DNA of 64,000 nt from JBAXAM01 sp964213355 (GTDB lineage: Bacteria; Pseudomonadota; Gammaproteobacteria; UBA9339): contig CAXOVY010000001.1 of assembly GCA_964213355.1 (NCBI GenBank), positions 1 through 64,000 of the forward strand. The letters run 5' to 3'. This document shows positions 26,698 to 34,936 of this stretch, in pieces; position 1 is the first letter of the stretch; every line of letters begins with the position of its first letter. Position numbers and translations under genes: made by a program. The notes under the pieces are model-generated. The model was given only the letters and a program-made list of their open reading frames with translations. It was not told where the DNA came from and ran no database searches.

Positions 26698-27419
26698 GCT
26701 AGCACCTCGGACAAAGTAAATTTATTTTCATAAAGAGCACGACCGATAATTGCGCCACTTAAACCTTTTTCTCGCAAGTGTTTGACGTCAGATAATGACT
26801 GAATGCCCCCCGAAGCTTGTAAATTTAGAAAAGGAAAGCATGCTAGTAAATTTTCATATAAAGAATAATCAGGGCCGTTCAATGTACCATCTAACGTAAC
26901 GTTTGTGCATAATACATGGCATAATCCCGCTACTTGATAGTATTTGACTAACTCAAAAAGCGAATACTGCGTTATATTTTGCCAAGCATTAATAGCAATC
27001 ATCGGTTGTTTATTTTCGTCTGGCACAACATCTAAGGATAAGGCCAGTTTCTCGGGGCCAAACAGACGAAACCATTCGGTAATTTCCTTTGGGTTTGTAA
27101 CTGACAAGCTTCCAATCACAACTCGTGCTGCACCTTGGTCTAATAATTTTTTCACTTGCTCTTTCGTACGAATGCCACCGCCGGTTTGCACTTGAATTCC
27201 ACCAATTTTTATTAATTCTGTGATTAATGCTGATTGGTTGTGCTCGGGATTTTTAGCTGCATCCAGATCAACTATGTGTAACCAATTCGCGTTGCTCGCA
27301 ACAAATGTTTTTACCATAGAAATTGGATCAGTATTATAAATTGTCGCGCGAGCATAATCTCCTTGATAAAGACGCACGCATTTTCCTCCGCGAAGGTCAA
27401 TGGCTGGGTAGATAATCAT
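26691..27419 (-). CDS. hisA: ProFAR isomerase HisA
   Basis: 242 residues. It isomerises ProFAR to PRFAR (step 4). The barrel begins IYPAIDLRGGKCVRLYQGDY with catalytic Asp 8; other motifs are TGGGIRTKEQVKKLLDQGA, LSLDVVPDE with the second catalytic Asp, and QASGGIQSLSDVKHL. It starts immediately after hisH (1-base gap) and overlaps hisF. Confidence 0.97.
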   Translation of the reverse strand: MIIYPAIDLRGGKCVRLYQGDYARATIYNTDPISMVKTFVASNANWLHIVDLDAAKNPEHNQSALITELIKIGGIQVQTGGGIRTKEQVKKLLDQGAARVVIGSLSVTNPKEITEWFRLFGPEKLALSLDVVPDENKQPMIAINAWQNITQYSLFELVKYYQVAGLCHVLCTNVTLDGTLNGPDYSLYENLLACFPFLNLQASGGIQSLSDVKHLREKGLSGAIIGRALYENKFTLSEVLAC

Positions 27420-27420
27420 C

Positions 27421-28008
27421 TTATATCTCCAAAAAGTTTTGCAAAATCATTGCGCCGATTTTACCGGAACGTTCCGGATGAAATTGAGTGCCAAAAAAAT
27501 TTTTATATTGAACGACTGCTGAAAATGTTTTTCCGTAATGTGTTATAGCCGAAGTATACCTTGTAACCGGAGCACCGAAGCTATGAACAAAATACGCATA
27601 AGAATTGTCGGCGATGTTATTTAGGAGTGGATTTTTCTTGATAATCTCAAAGGTGTTCCAACCCATGTGCGGTATGCTTAATTTATTTTTTTTCGGGAGT
27701 TTTTTAATTTTTCCTGGAATTAATTTTAAGCATTCAATGTTTCCTTCTTCCGAAAAATCAAAGAATAATTGCATGCCCAAACAAATACCCAAGACCGGTT
27801 GCGTCAATGATTGTAGCACTCTAATCAATTTATATTTTTTTAGGCAATCCATAGCGATTGCTGCTGATCCGACTCCTGGCAGAATAACATGGCTTGATTT
27901 TTTTATGATCTCCGTATCATGGCTAAGTTCGGCTTCTGTGCCAAGTTGTTCCAACATAAATTTAATTGAAGCAATATTTGCGCCACCACTATCAACAATT
28001 GTTATCAT
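27421..28008 (-). CDS. hisH: Imidazole glycerol phosphate synthase subunit HisH
   Basis: 195 residues. Glutamine amidotransferase that feeds ammonia to HisF. Class I triad: Cys in GICLGMQL (about 80), His and Glu in TQFHPERSG (about 176-178). The start overlaps hisB by 4 bases. Confidence 0.96.
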   Translation of the reverse strand: MITIVDSGGANIASIKFMLEQLGTEAELSHDTEIIKKSSHVILPGVGSAAIAMDCLKKYKLIRVLQSLTQPVLGICLGMQLFFDFSEEGNIECLKLIPGKIKKLPKKNKLSIPHMGWNTFEIIKKNPLLNNIADNSYAYFVHSFGAPVTRYTSAITHYGKTFSAVVQYKNFFGTQFHPERSGKIGAMILQNFLEI

Positions 28009-29066
28009 AAGACACCTTTGGTGCTTGGTAAATCTTGTCCCTGTTGGGAAATGGCCTGTTTTAAAGCTCGTCCAACGCCTTTAAACATAGCTTCAGCCAT
28101 GTGATGAGTGTTTTCACCCATAACTTTGATGTAGATAGCAGCACCCAAACTTTCAGCCAGAGAGCGAAAGAAATGTAAAATAACTTCAGTCGGCAATGCG
28201 CCAACTTTGTCTCTTGTAAATTGACCATCAAATACAAATGATCCTCTGCCACTCAAATCGAGAGCGATTTGTGCTAAAGCTTCATCCATAGGTAACAAAA
28301 AACCATAACGATTAATACCCAGCTTATCTCCTAAAGCTTTTCGCAGTGCCTTGCCCAAGGCAATGGCAGTATCTTCAACAGTATGATGTTCGTCGACCAG
28401 CAAATCTCCCTTTGTGTTCAACTCTAAGCCAAAGCCACCGTGCTTGGCCAGTTGCTCCAGCATGTGATCAAAAAAGCCTATTTTGGTGGTTACTTTTATT
28501 TTTTTGTTTTGATCTAAGTTGATAATAACGCTAACATCAGTTTCTTTCGTTACTCGATGTACTTGTGCAGAGCGAGAAGAGGTGATTAATTCGCTTGCAA
28601 TATCCAACCAATCTTTTTGATCATTATAAAGAATGCTTTGTATTCCCATGTTTTTAGCAAGTTCGAGATCTGTTTGTCGGTCGCCGATAACATAAGACTT
28701 GGTGAAATCCATTTTACCACCGCGCAAGTAATCCATAACCAAACCAATTTTTGGTTTGCGACACGTGCAATTATCTTCTGCAAAATGCGGGCAAATAAGC
28801 ACTTCTTCAAAGTAAATACCTTGGCTCTGCAAAATATTTATTAGAAAATTATGCGGTACTTCAAAATCTTCCGTTTTAAAAGAGCTTGTTCCTATGCCAT
28901 TTTGATTACTAACCATGATTAAAATATATCCAGTTGCCTGTAGCTTTAATAAGGCAGGGATAACATTTTTTTTTAGATTAATTTTCGTGAGGCTATCAAC
29001 TTGCTTATCTTTTGGTTCGTCAATAATTGTGCCATCTCGATCTATAAAAAGTATTTTTTTAGACAT
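28005..29066 (-). CDS. hisB: Bifunctional histidinol-phosphatase / imidazoleglycerol-phosphate dehydratase
   Basis: 353 residues, the fused form typical of gammaproteobacteria. The N-terminal HAD phosphatase has ILFIDRDGTIIDEP (nucleophile Asp about 9) and a zinc loop CPHFAEDNCTCRKPK. The C-terminal dehydratase carries the metal-binding HHTVEDTAIALG (about 226) and HHMAEAMFKGVGRAL (about 325). It overlaps hisC by 8 bases and hisH by 4. Confidence 0.97.
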   Translation of the reverse strand: MSKKILFIDRDGTIIDEPKDKQVDSLTKINLKKNVIPALLKLQATGYILIMVSNQNGIGTSSFKTEDFEVPHNFLINILQSQGIYFEEVLICPHFAEDNCTCRKPKIGLVMDYLRGGKMDFTKSYVIGDRQTDLELAKNMGIQSILYNDQKDWLDIASELITSSRSAQVHRVTKETDVSVIINLDQNKKIKVTTKIGFFDHMLEQLAKHGGFGLELNTKGDLLVDEHHTVEDTAIALGKALRKALGDKLGINRYGFLLPMDEALAQIALDLSGRGSFVFDGQFTRDKVGALPTEVILHFFRSLAESLGAAIYIKVMGENTHHMAEAMFKGVGRALKQAISQQGQDLPSTKGVL

Positions 29067-30105
29067 AATTCAGCGCCTCCATTAAAAATTTATTTTCATT
29101 GGGGTTACCTATAGTTGCTCGGATGCAGTTTTTTAAAGCATATTCGTGGCTGCGGTCGCGCAGTACTACGCCATGTTTAAAACAGGCTTCCATAATTTTT
29201 TGGGAATCAGTTACTTCAAATAATAAAAAATTAGCTTTGCTTTCCCATACTTTTTTAACAAAAGGTAGTTTAATAAGAAATAAAAATAATTTATCTTTTT
29301 CTTTATTAATTAGTTCAATTTGTTTATTGATATAATCTGATTTTAATTGTTCGTAGGCAATATCGGCCGTGGGTTTGGCAATAGGATAGGGAGCAATGAT
29401 TTTTTTAAGTATTTGGATTATGTTTGGATTTGCTATGGTTGCGCCTAAGCGTATGCCAGCCAAACCATGGGCTTTTGACAGAGTGCGCAATACGACAAGA
29501 TTAGAATGCACGTTTATATATTTGCCCAAACCATTAGTCCCAGAAAATTCTATATAAGCTTCATCAACGACAACGATAGCTTTTTCCTCTAGTTTTTGAC
29601 AGATTGCTAAAATATCAGATGTCGCCAATAAATTACCAGTTGGATTATTAGGTGAGCACAGAAAAATTATTTTTATATTCGGTTGCCATTCCTGCAGAAT
29701 AGCATTTAAATTTAGAGAAAAATTTTCTGTTTTAATTAATGCTACTTCAACTACTCCGGCACCTTGTATTGTAGCTGCCACTTTATACATGCCATAAGTT
29801 GGTGGACAGATCATGATTTGATCTTGTCTAGCGTGACAAAACAGACGTACTAATAAATCAATACCTTCGTCACTACCACGAGTAACTAATATCTGTTTTG
29901 AGTCAGCAGCATAAAGCGAAGCTAGTGTTGTTGTTAATGAACAAGGTTGAGGTTCTGGATAGCGGTTATACGTGTTACCCCAAGAATTTTCATTAGCATC
30001 TAGCCAGATTTTATTTGCAGCATCGATCTGCTCGCTTCTTGCTGAACGATAAGCATTCATTGCGACAATTTCCGGACGCATTAATGCTAATAATTTATTT
30101 GGCAT
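29059..30105 (-). CDS. hisC: Histidinol-phosphate aminotransferase
   Basis: 348 residues from the ATG at 30105, which has GGAGG upstream inside the hisD end; an earlier in-frame ATG at 30141 would give a long overlap and is less likely. Fold-type I PLP enzyme: CSPNNPTGN, VDEAYIEF and TLSKAHGLAGIRLG, with the PLP Lys in the last motif. It acts on imidazole-acetol phosphate. It overlaps hisD by 11 bases. Confidence 0.96.
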   Translation of the reverse strand: MPNKLLALMRPEIVAMNAYRSARSEQIDAANKIWLDANENSWGNTYNRYPEPQPCSLTTTLASLYAADSKQILVTRGSDEGIDLLVRLFCHARQDQIMICPPTYGMYKVAATIQGAGVVEVALIKTENFSLNLNAILQEWQPNIKIIFLCSPNNPTGNLLATSDILAICQKLEEKAIVVVDEAYIEFSGTNGLGKYINVHSNLVVLRTLSKAHGLAGIRLGATIANPNIIQILKKIIAPYPIAKPTADIAYEQLKSDYINKQIELINKEKDKLFLFLIKLPFVKKVWESKANFLLFEVTDSQKIMEACFKHGVVLRDRSHEYALKNCIRATIGNPNENKFLMEALNYV

Positions 30106-31408
30106 TTTTATATCCTCCAGTAATTCTAACATCAATTGCATTTCTGTGAGCTTCTAACCCTTCAACTCTAGCCAATTCTTTTACGGTCTCTGCAATACTA
30201 CCTAAGCCCTTTTTGGTTAGCTCTTGAATGGTCGTTGTCTTCATAAAATCTCCCACTGATAGGCCGCTTAAAACTTTGGCAAAACCATAAGTAGGTAAAA
30301 CATGATTTGTTCCGCTAGCATAATCTCCAGTAGATTCAGGTGACCATGGACCTAAAAATATCGATCCTGCACATGTAATTGCGGGCAGATAACTTCTTGG
30401 CTGCTTAATTTGAAGAATCAAATGTTCCGCTGCATATTCATTGGCAATGCTAATTGCTTCCATAGCAGTATCGACTAAAATTAGGCAGCTATTTTTTAGT
30501 GCTTGTTCAGCAATCAAACGCCTGGGTAGGCGTTCTATTTGCCGCTTAATTTCCTGATTGACTTTGTTACTCACGATAATATCTGTACAAATTAGTATTG
30601 CTTGTGAATCACCGCCATGTTCTGCTTGTGACAACAAATCTGCAGCAATAAACTTTGGATTTGCATTGTGATCGGCGATAACCATGACTTCCGATGGTCC
30701 TGCTGGCATATCATAAACCGCGCCCATGACGTCTTGTGCCACCAGCATTTTGGCTTGTGTTACAAAGCTGTTGCCAGGACCAAAAATTTTATCAACTTTA
30801 GGAATGGTTTCGGTACCGTAAGCCATTGCAGCAATTGCTTGCGCACCACCAACTTTATATACTTTATCTATGCCGCATAAGTCGGCTGCAACTAAAATAT
30901 GTGGATCGATAGTGCCCGTTTTAGTAGGTGGTGAGCACAAAACACGAATACTGCAATTTGCTATTTGTGCCGGAATACCTAGCATCAATACTGTCGAAAC
31001 CAGTGGGGCGCTGCCATTTGGAACATAAAGACCCGCTCGCCGAATTGGCTTTGTTTGAGTTGCGCAAACAATACCTGGGGATGTTTCAATTTGGATATCA
31101 ATCGGTTTTCGTTTGTTATGAAAAATAGATATCTGCTGCATAGCTCGCATTATGGCTTGATAAGTAGAATTTTTTATCTGCTTGTACGCGCTCGCAAATT
31201 CGTCATTACCAACCTGAATATCATCAAGCCGAACACCATCATATTGCAGAGTTAAATTTTTAAGCGCCATATCACCGCCAATGCGGACGCCTTTAATTAT
31301 ATCTTGAACACGAGATTTAAGACCAGCGTCGTTTGTTTGTATAGGCCGATCAAGCAACTTAATTTGCTCAATTTTTGATAGGTTTTTCCAAGTATTAATT
31401 TTTAGCAT
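30095..31408 (-). CDS. hisD: Histidinol dehydrogenase
   Basis: 437 residues, normal length. It oxidises histidinol to histidine in two NAD-dependent steps. Visible are RRAGLYVPNG, GPGNSFVTQAK, DMPAGPSEVMVIAD, the Zn-site HGGDSQAIL and the catalytic YAAEHLILQ. It begins 9 bases after hisG. Confidence 0.97.
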   Translation of the reverse strand: MLKINTWKNLSKIEQIKLLDRPIQTNDAGLKSRVQDIIKGVRIGGDMALKNLTLQYDGVRLDDIQVGNDEFASAYKQIKNSTYQAIMRAMQQISIFHNKRKPIDIQIETSPGIVCATQTKPIRRAGLYVPNGSAPLVSTVLMLGIPAQIANCSIRVLCSPPTKTGTIDPHILVAADLCGIDKVYKVGGAQAIAAMAYGTETIPKVDKIFGPGNSFVTQAKMLVAQDVMGAVYDMPAGPSEVMVIADHNANPKFIAADLLSQAEHGGDSQAILICTDIIVSNKVNQEIKRQIERLPRRLIAEQALKNSCLILVDTAMEAISIANEYAAEHLILQIKQPRSYLPAITCAGSIFLGPWSPESTGDYASGTNHVLPTYGFAKVLSGLSVGDFMKTTTIQELTKKGLGSIAETVKELARVEGLEAHRNAIDVRITGGYKNAK

Positions 31409-31417
31409 ATATATTCC

Positions 31418-32308
31418 TCAAACCATTATTTTTTCAACCGGCAACACCAGGATAGAACTTGCACCAGCCATTTTTAGCTGTTCCATAGTTTCCCAAAAAA
31501 TATTTTCGTGACACAGTGCATGAATTGCGACTTTTCCTTCATCTCCTTGGAGATTCATTATGGTTGGGTGTTCTGCTCCAGGGAGCAAAGCGGCGATTTT
31601 GGTCATAGCAGATTTTGGTGCATGCAACATAATATACTTACTTCCACTGGCAAGCTCTGAACCCTCAACACGATTTTGAAAAATTTCAGCAATACGCTGT
31701 TTTTCTTCGGGTAGCTGTTTGGGCGATTTTATGAGAACAGCTTGGCTGACAAAAACAGTTTCTACTTCTCGTAAATTATTTGCTTCTAAGGTAGCACCAG
31801 TTGATACCAGATCACAAATACCATCAGCAATACCAAGACGTGGAGCGATTTCTACCGATCCAGTCAGAGATGCAATTTTAATGGCAATGTTGTTTTTTTT
31901 AATAAAGTCTGCAAGCAAGCAAGGATAAGATGTGGCAATGCGGCAGTTTTCCAGGCTCTTTATGTTTTTATAGGGAAAATTTTTTGGCACTGCAATTGCT
32001 AAGCGACATGAAGCAAAACCTAAATAGCGTACAATCTCAACATTGTTTTCCAGTGCGTTACCATTTTTTAATGATTTTTCTCGACATAAATTGGTACCGA
32101 CAATACCAAAGTCGCAAATGCCTTCGGTAACTAAGTTGGGGATGTCATCATCACGTACCAATAGTAGATCGAGCGGAAAGCTATCGCTGTGACAAAAAAG
32201 CTGGTCTTTGCGCGGTTTAATGGAGATTCCACAACAGGCAAGTAAATTAAGTGAGTCCTCACTTAACCTGCCAGATTTTTGTATCGCAATTCTGATTCGA
32301 TTTGTCAT
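31418..32308 (-). CDS. hisG: ATP phosphoribosyltransferase (long form), first gene of the his operon
   Basis: 296 residues from the ATG at 32308; the frame is open to a TTG at 32320, but that triplet lies in the GGAGAA ribosome site. It catalyses the first committed step from ATP and PRPP. Motifs: IAIQKSGRLSEDS at the N-terminus, LGIADGICDLVSTGATLEAN for PRPP (about 165-185), and a C-terminal regulatory ACT-like domain (about 220-296) for histidine feedback. Transcription is controlled by the leader/attenuator at 32358-32500. The 5' bases and ribosome site are shared with purH (34937-36505), where the same upstream block is duplicated. Confidence 0.97.
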   Translation of the reverse strand: MTNRIRIAIQKSGRLSEDSLNLLACCGISIKPRKDQLFCHSDSFPLDLLLVRDDDIPNLVTEGICDFGIVGTNLCREKSLKNGNALENNVEIVRYLGFASCRLAIAVPKNFPYKNIKSLENCRIATSYPCLLADFIKKNNIAIKIASLTGSVEIAPRLGIADGICDLVSTGATLEANNLREVETVFVSQAVLIKSPKQLPEEKQRIAEIFQNRVEGSELASGSKYIMLHAPKSAMTKIAALLPGAEHPTIMNLQGDEGKVAIHALCHENIFWETMEQLKMAGASSILVLPVEKIMV

Positions 32309-32357
32309 AATTTTCTCCAAGAACGCTTAAAACAATACGTTTATAAATCTTTGGGCG

Positions 32358-32500
32358 AAAAAAAACCCTGGGGAGCTTTTGCCGCCCAGGGTTTAATAAG
32401 AACTAAACTCATATGGGAGGCAAATAGCCTCCCGCTCAGTAGAGGCTATCTCAACTGATGATGGTGTACATGATGTTTTGTAAATTTAATATTCATAAAT
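32358..32500 (-). promoter_or_regulatory. Histidine attenuator of the his operon
   Basis: Leader transcript between the promoter side and hisG. It contains a His-rich leader peptide (separate entry), then hairpin arms ATAGCCTC/GAGGCTAT and GGGAGGC/GCCTCCC that compete by sharing the middle arm, and finally a terminator (AAACCCTGGG ... CCCAGGGTTTTTTTT, 32358-32393). This is the layout of enteric his attenuation: ribosome stalling at His codons selects the anti-terminated fold. The same block is repeated before purH (36554-36696). Confidence 0.9.
32446..32496 (-). CDS. hisL: His operon leader peptide
   Basis: 16-residue peptide MNIKFTKHHVHHHQLR with five His codons (CAT CAT GTA CAC CAT CAT), directly before the attenuator hairpins and ending in TAG inside the first arm. 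It senses charged tRNA-His by ribosome pausing. Its twin before purH encodes exactly the same peptide with one synonymous His-codon change. Confidence 0.9.
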   Translation of the reverse strand: MNIKFTKHHVHHHQLR

Positions 32501-32576
32501 GTTGTTTTTTGTAAAAATATTTAACACTCACGATTAATATAGCATATTTTTAAAATAATGCATGGTTTTTTAGCAC

Positions 32577-32714
32577 AACAATATTGTGAAGCAAGACCAC
32601 CGACATATTGAGCGCATTATAAAACCAATAGTAAAAACCGCGATTGCAGGAGTTGAGCTACATCATGTGCTTAGAAAAGAACAAACGGCTAATGCCGCTG
32701 CACTAGCAGCATGA
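32577..32714 (+). pseudogene. C-terminal remnant of an IS6-family transposase
   Basis: The frame reads NNIVKQDHRHIERIIKP and then IAGVELHHVLRKEQ, matching the end of IS6/IS26-type transposases (usual NxVEQDHRxIKRRxRP...AGIELxHMIRKGQ), but the stretch between them is shortened by about 10 residues and everything upstream is missing. It lies between the his leader and the TIG protein gene. The rest of the region 32715-32932 shows nothing recognisable. Confidence 0.8.
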
Positions 32715-32932
32715 TTGCATCCAAGAGAAGTATATTTATAAAAAATTTGGTCTTTGTTAATAATTGCGACCTAACCATGCCATTTGTAAGAAGAATTACT
32801 GGGAAATGAGTTGATAAAAAATAATTTAACTTTTTCATTTAACATGTATACAATTTCTCTGTTAGTTGCACTTATTATTTGCAAAAATTACTATTACAAA
32901 CAGTGAGTATTAACTTAATTAAGGGAACTATT

Positions 32933-33673
32933 ATGCGAATCTTAATGTCTCCTTGGCTTTTTTTACGATGTGCCTGTCATCTTTTTTGTGTAGTTTTTTT
33001 TCTATTTATGCCTGGCTCTATTATGGCTACTTGTTTCTATCCACAGGATATTTCTGGTGAGACTCTATATAAAGATTATGACTGTGTAAGCATGGCTTTT
33101 GACGAAACATACGATCCTAGCCCTAATAAACAATGGACAGCCTACCAATATGGGCATAGTGGTAGTGGTGTAGGACCAACATTTCAAATCTACTGTGGTA
33201 ACGATTATTGTACCAACAATGAGAAGCCAGTAAGTTGTAAAGCAGGAGAAAAATTGATAGTGCATAAAGAGAGTTCTACTGATTGTTTTTTATTTGAAGT
33301 ACTATATGATTATCCACTCGCGCCATCAAATATAACTATAAGCCCTGCCAGTGGTCTTACTGGACAGAATGTTCCTGCTACAGTTGGTGGGATCAATTTT
33401 GCTAATGGTGCTAATGTGCAAATTAGGCAGGGAACGAATGTAATAAATGCCACTAATATTGTCGTGGTTAATCCAACTGTCATAACTTGTTACCTACCTT
33501 TAGCATTAACTACGCCTTGTGGTGCCTGGGACGTAGTTGTGAGCAACCCATCTGGACAGTCAGGCACGGGAGTTGGAGTTTTTACAATTACTAGTAGCTC
33601 TAAACCCATTGTTACTCCGATAAATAAAACCGTAGTTGCGAATAATATATTGAGCTTTATAGCGCTTCCCTAA
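32933..33673 (+). CDS. Secreted protein with one IPT/TIG domain, 3' end altered by IS630
   Basis: About 246 residues from the ATG at 32933 (AAGGGA ribosome site). The signal peptide covers about 1-31 (...PGSIMA). A Cys-rich N-terminal domain follows (six or more Cys, about 32-120), then an IPT/TIG immunoglobulin-like domain (SNITISPASGLTGQNVPATV..., about 128-215). The IS630 insertion at 33660 replaces the last residues; without it the frame would read NILSFKI and stop, so the loss is very small, unless the gene was already truncated. Probably surface or secreted. Function unknown. Confidence 0.6.
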   Translation: MRILMSPWLFLRCACHLFCVVFFLFMPGSIMATCFYPQDISGETLYKDYDCVSMAFDETYDPSPNKQWTAYQYGHSGSGVGPTFQIYCGNDYCTNNEKPVSCKAGEKLIVHKESSTDCFLFEVLYDYPLAPSNITISPASGLTGQNVPATVGGINFANGANVQIRQGTNVINATNIVVVNPTVITCYLPLALTTPCGAWDVVVSNPSGQSGTGVGVFTITSSSKPIVTPINKTVVANNILSFIALP

Positions 33674-33674
33674 A

Positions 33675-34148
33675 TTATAGAGTCTGATAGCCGCAGTGTC
33701 TATACCAATTTGTCAAATCAGTTGATTGAATGCTCATAAAAGCAACCTTTAATGATATTGCAAATTTATCTAACGTTCTTGCTGATTCTTTACGTAAACA
33801 AGTTTTAATCTTTCCCCACATCTGTTCTATAGGATTTAGATCTGGCGAGTATGGTGGTAAATAAATTAGTTTGGCTCCAGTTGATTCGATGGCTTCTTTT
33901 ACACCGCAAACTTGATGAAAAGCCACGTTATCCATAATCACAACATGACGCTTTTGTAAAACTGGACATAAACATCTCGTGATGAAGTTTAAAAATATTT
34001 CTCCATCAGCCGCCCATTCTCCATACAATGCTGCTTCTATTTTTTCAAAACTTATAGCACTTAGCATGGTTAGTCGATTACCTCGATTAAAAGGAACAGC
34101 ATTAACAACTCTTTCTCCACCAGGAGCTCTACCATACAATGGAGCCAT
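33675..34148 (-). CDS. IS630 transposase, C-terminal DDE ORF (copy 2)
   Basis: Identical in sequence to the ORF at 11570-12043, with the second Asp in VIMDNVAFH and Glu in LNPIEQMWGK. The first catalytic Asp (FLDESGAN) is encoded upstream of the ATG and is reached only by -1 frameshifting from the preceding ORF. Confidence 0.85.
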   Translation of the reverse strand: MAPLYGRAPGGERVVNAVPFNRGNRLTMLSAISFEKIEAALYGEWAADGEIFLNFITRCLCPVLQKRHVVIMDNVAFHQVCGVKEAIESTGAKLIYLPPYSPDLNPIEQMWGKIKTCLRKESARTLDKFAISLKVAFMSIQSTDLTNWYRHCGYQTL

Positions 34149-34207
34149 TCGTAAATTAGCACCAGATTCATCTAAGAAAATTAAATCTCGTACTGGAATA
34201 TCCTTGA

Positions 34208-34627
34208 TTACCTCAAGATATTCTTGCCGTTTTTTTTAACATCATCGCGATCTCTCTCAGCAGCGTAACGACTTAACTTCTTTCGCCGTAAATTTAATTT
34301 CAAACAAGCCCTCGACAATATAGACCTACCAGCTTTTATCTTTCTTTTTTTGTAATATAACTCCGATAGCTCTGCTAAAGTGATCGCTGGTTTATTCTGA
34401 ATAATTTTTTGTATAGTTTCATACCCCATTTCATCAATCTTGCTCGGCCTTCCTTGGTTACCTTTTTTTGGCGATAAATCTCCATCTTCTCGATACTGTT
34501 TTACATAACGCTTTACGCTATTCACGCTTACTTTAAAGCTTTTAGCAACTTTAGAGTAACTTGTATTCTCATCTTGATACGCCCAAACAATCTTTTTACG
34601 TAAATCTATTGAGTATGCTGCAGTCAT
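34208..34627 (-). CDS. IS630 transposase, N-terminal ORF (copy 2)
   Basis: Identical to the ORF at 11091-11510: helix-turn-helix DNA-binding part ending just after the A AAA AAC slippery heptamer. Ribosome site GAGGAG upstream. Confidence 0.85.
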   Translation of the reverse strand: MTAAYSIDLRKKIVWAYQDENTSYSKVAKSFKVSVNSVKRYVKQYREDGDLSPKKGNQGRPSKIDEMGYETIQKIIQNKPAITLAELSELYYKKRKIKAGRSILSRACLKLNLRRKKLSRYAAERDRDDVKKNGKNILR

Positions 34628-34936
34628 TTGCTCCTCTCATTCAGAAAATAACGAGAAGACTATAGCATGTCTCTGCAATTTAGGGAAGCACTATAAGATT
34701 TGAGACAAACAAATATATTGGCTTAGTAGTAGCCAAAGGTAATATCTATTGTAAACTACTCCCCATCAGGGTTTTTTAATATAAACGAAAACCGGATGAT
34801 TTATTGTAACTGTTCGCGCCCTCATCAGATAAATTCTCAACTAAGTGCCATTTGAATTGCGATTAGTGGATTATGCCCCTTATTTGCCACGGTTATTAGT
34901 AAATGAAACCCCTGAGTTTGAGTCTCTATATTTTGT

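Larger units (their letters stand above)
33660..34693 (-). mobile_element. IS630-family insertion sequence, copy 2 (inverted)
   Basis: 1034 bp, same length and transposase as copy 1 (11025-12058) but inverted. TA target duplication at 33658-33659 and 34694-34695. One end differs by one base (TAGTGCTTCCC instead of TAGCGCTTCCC). It is inserted in the 3' end of the TIG protein gene. Confidence 0.93.
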
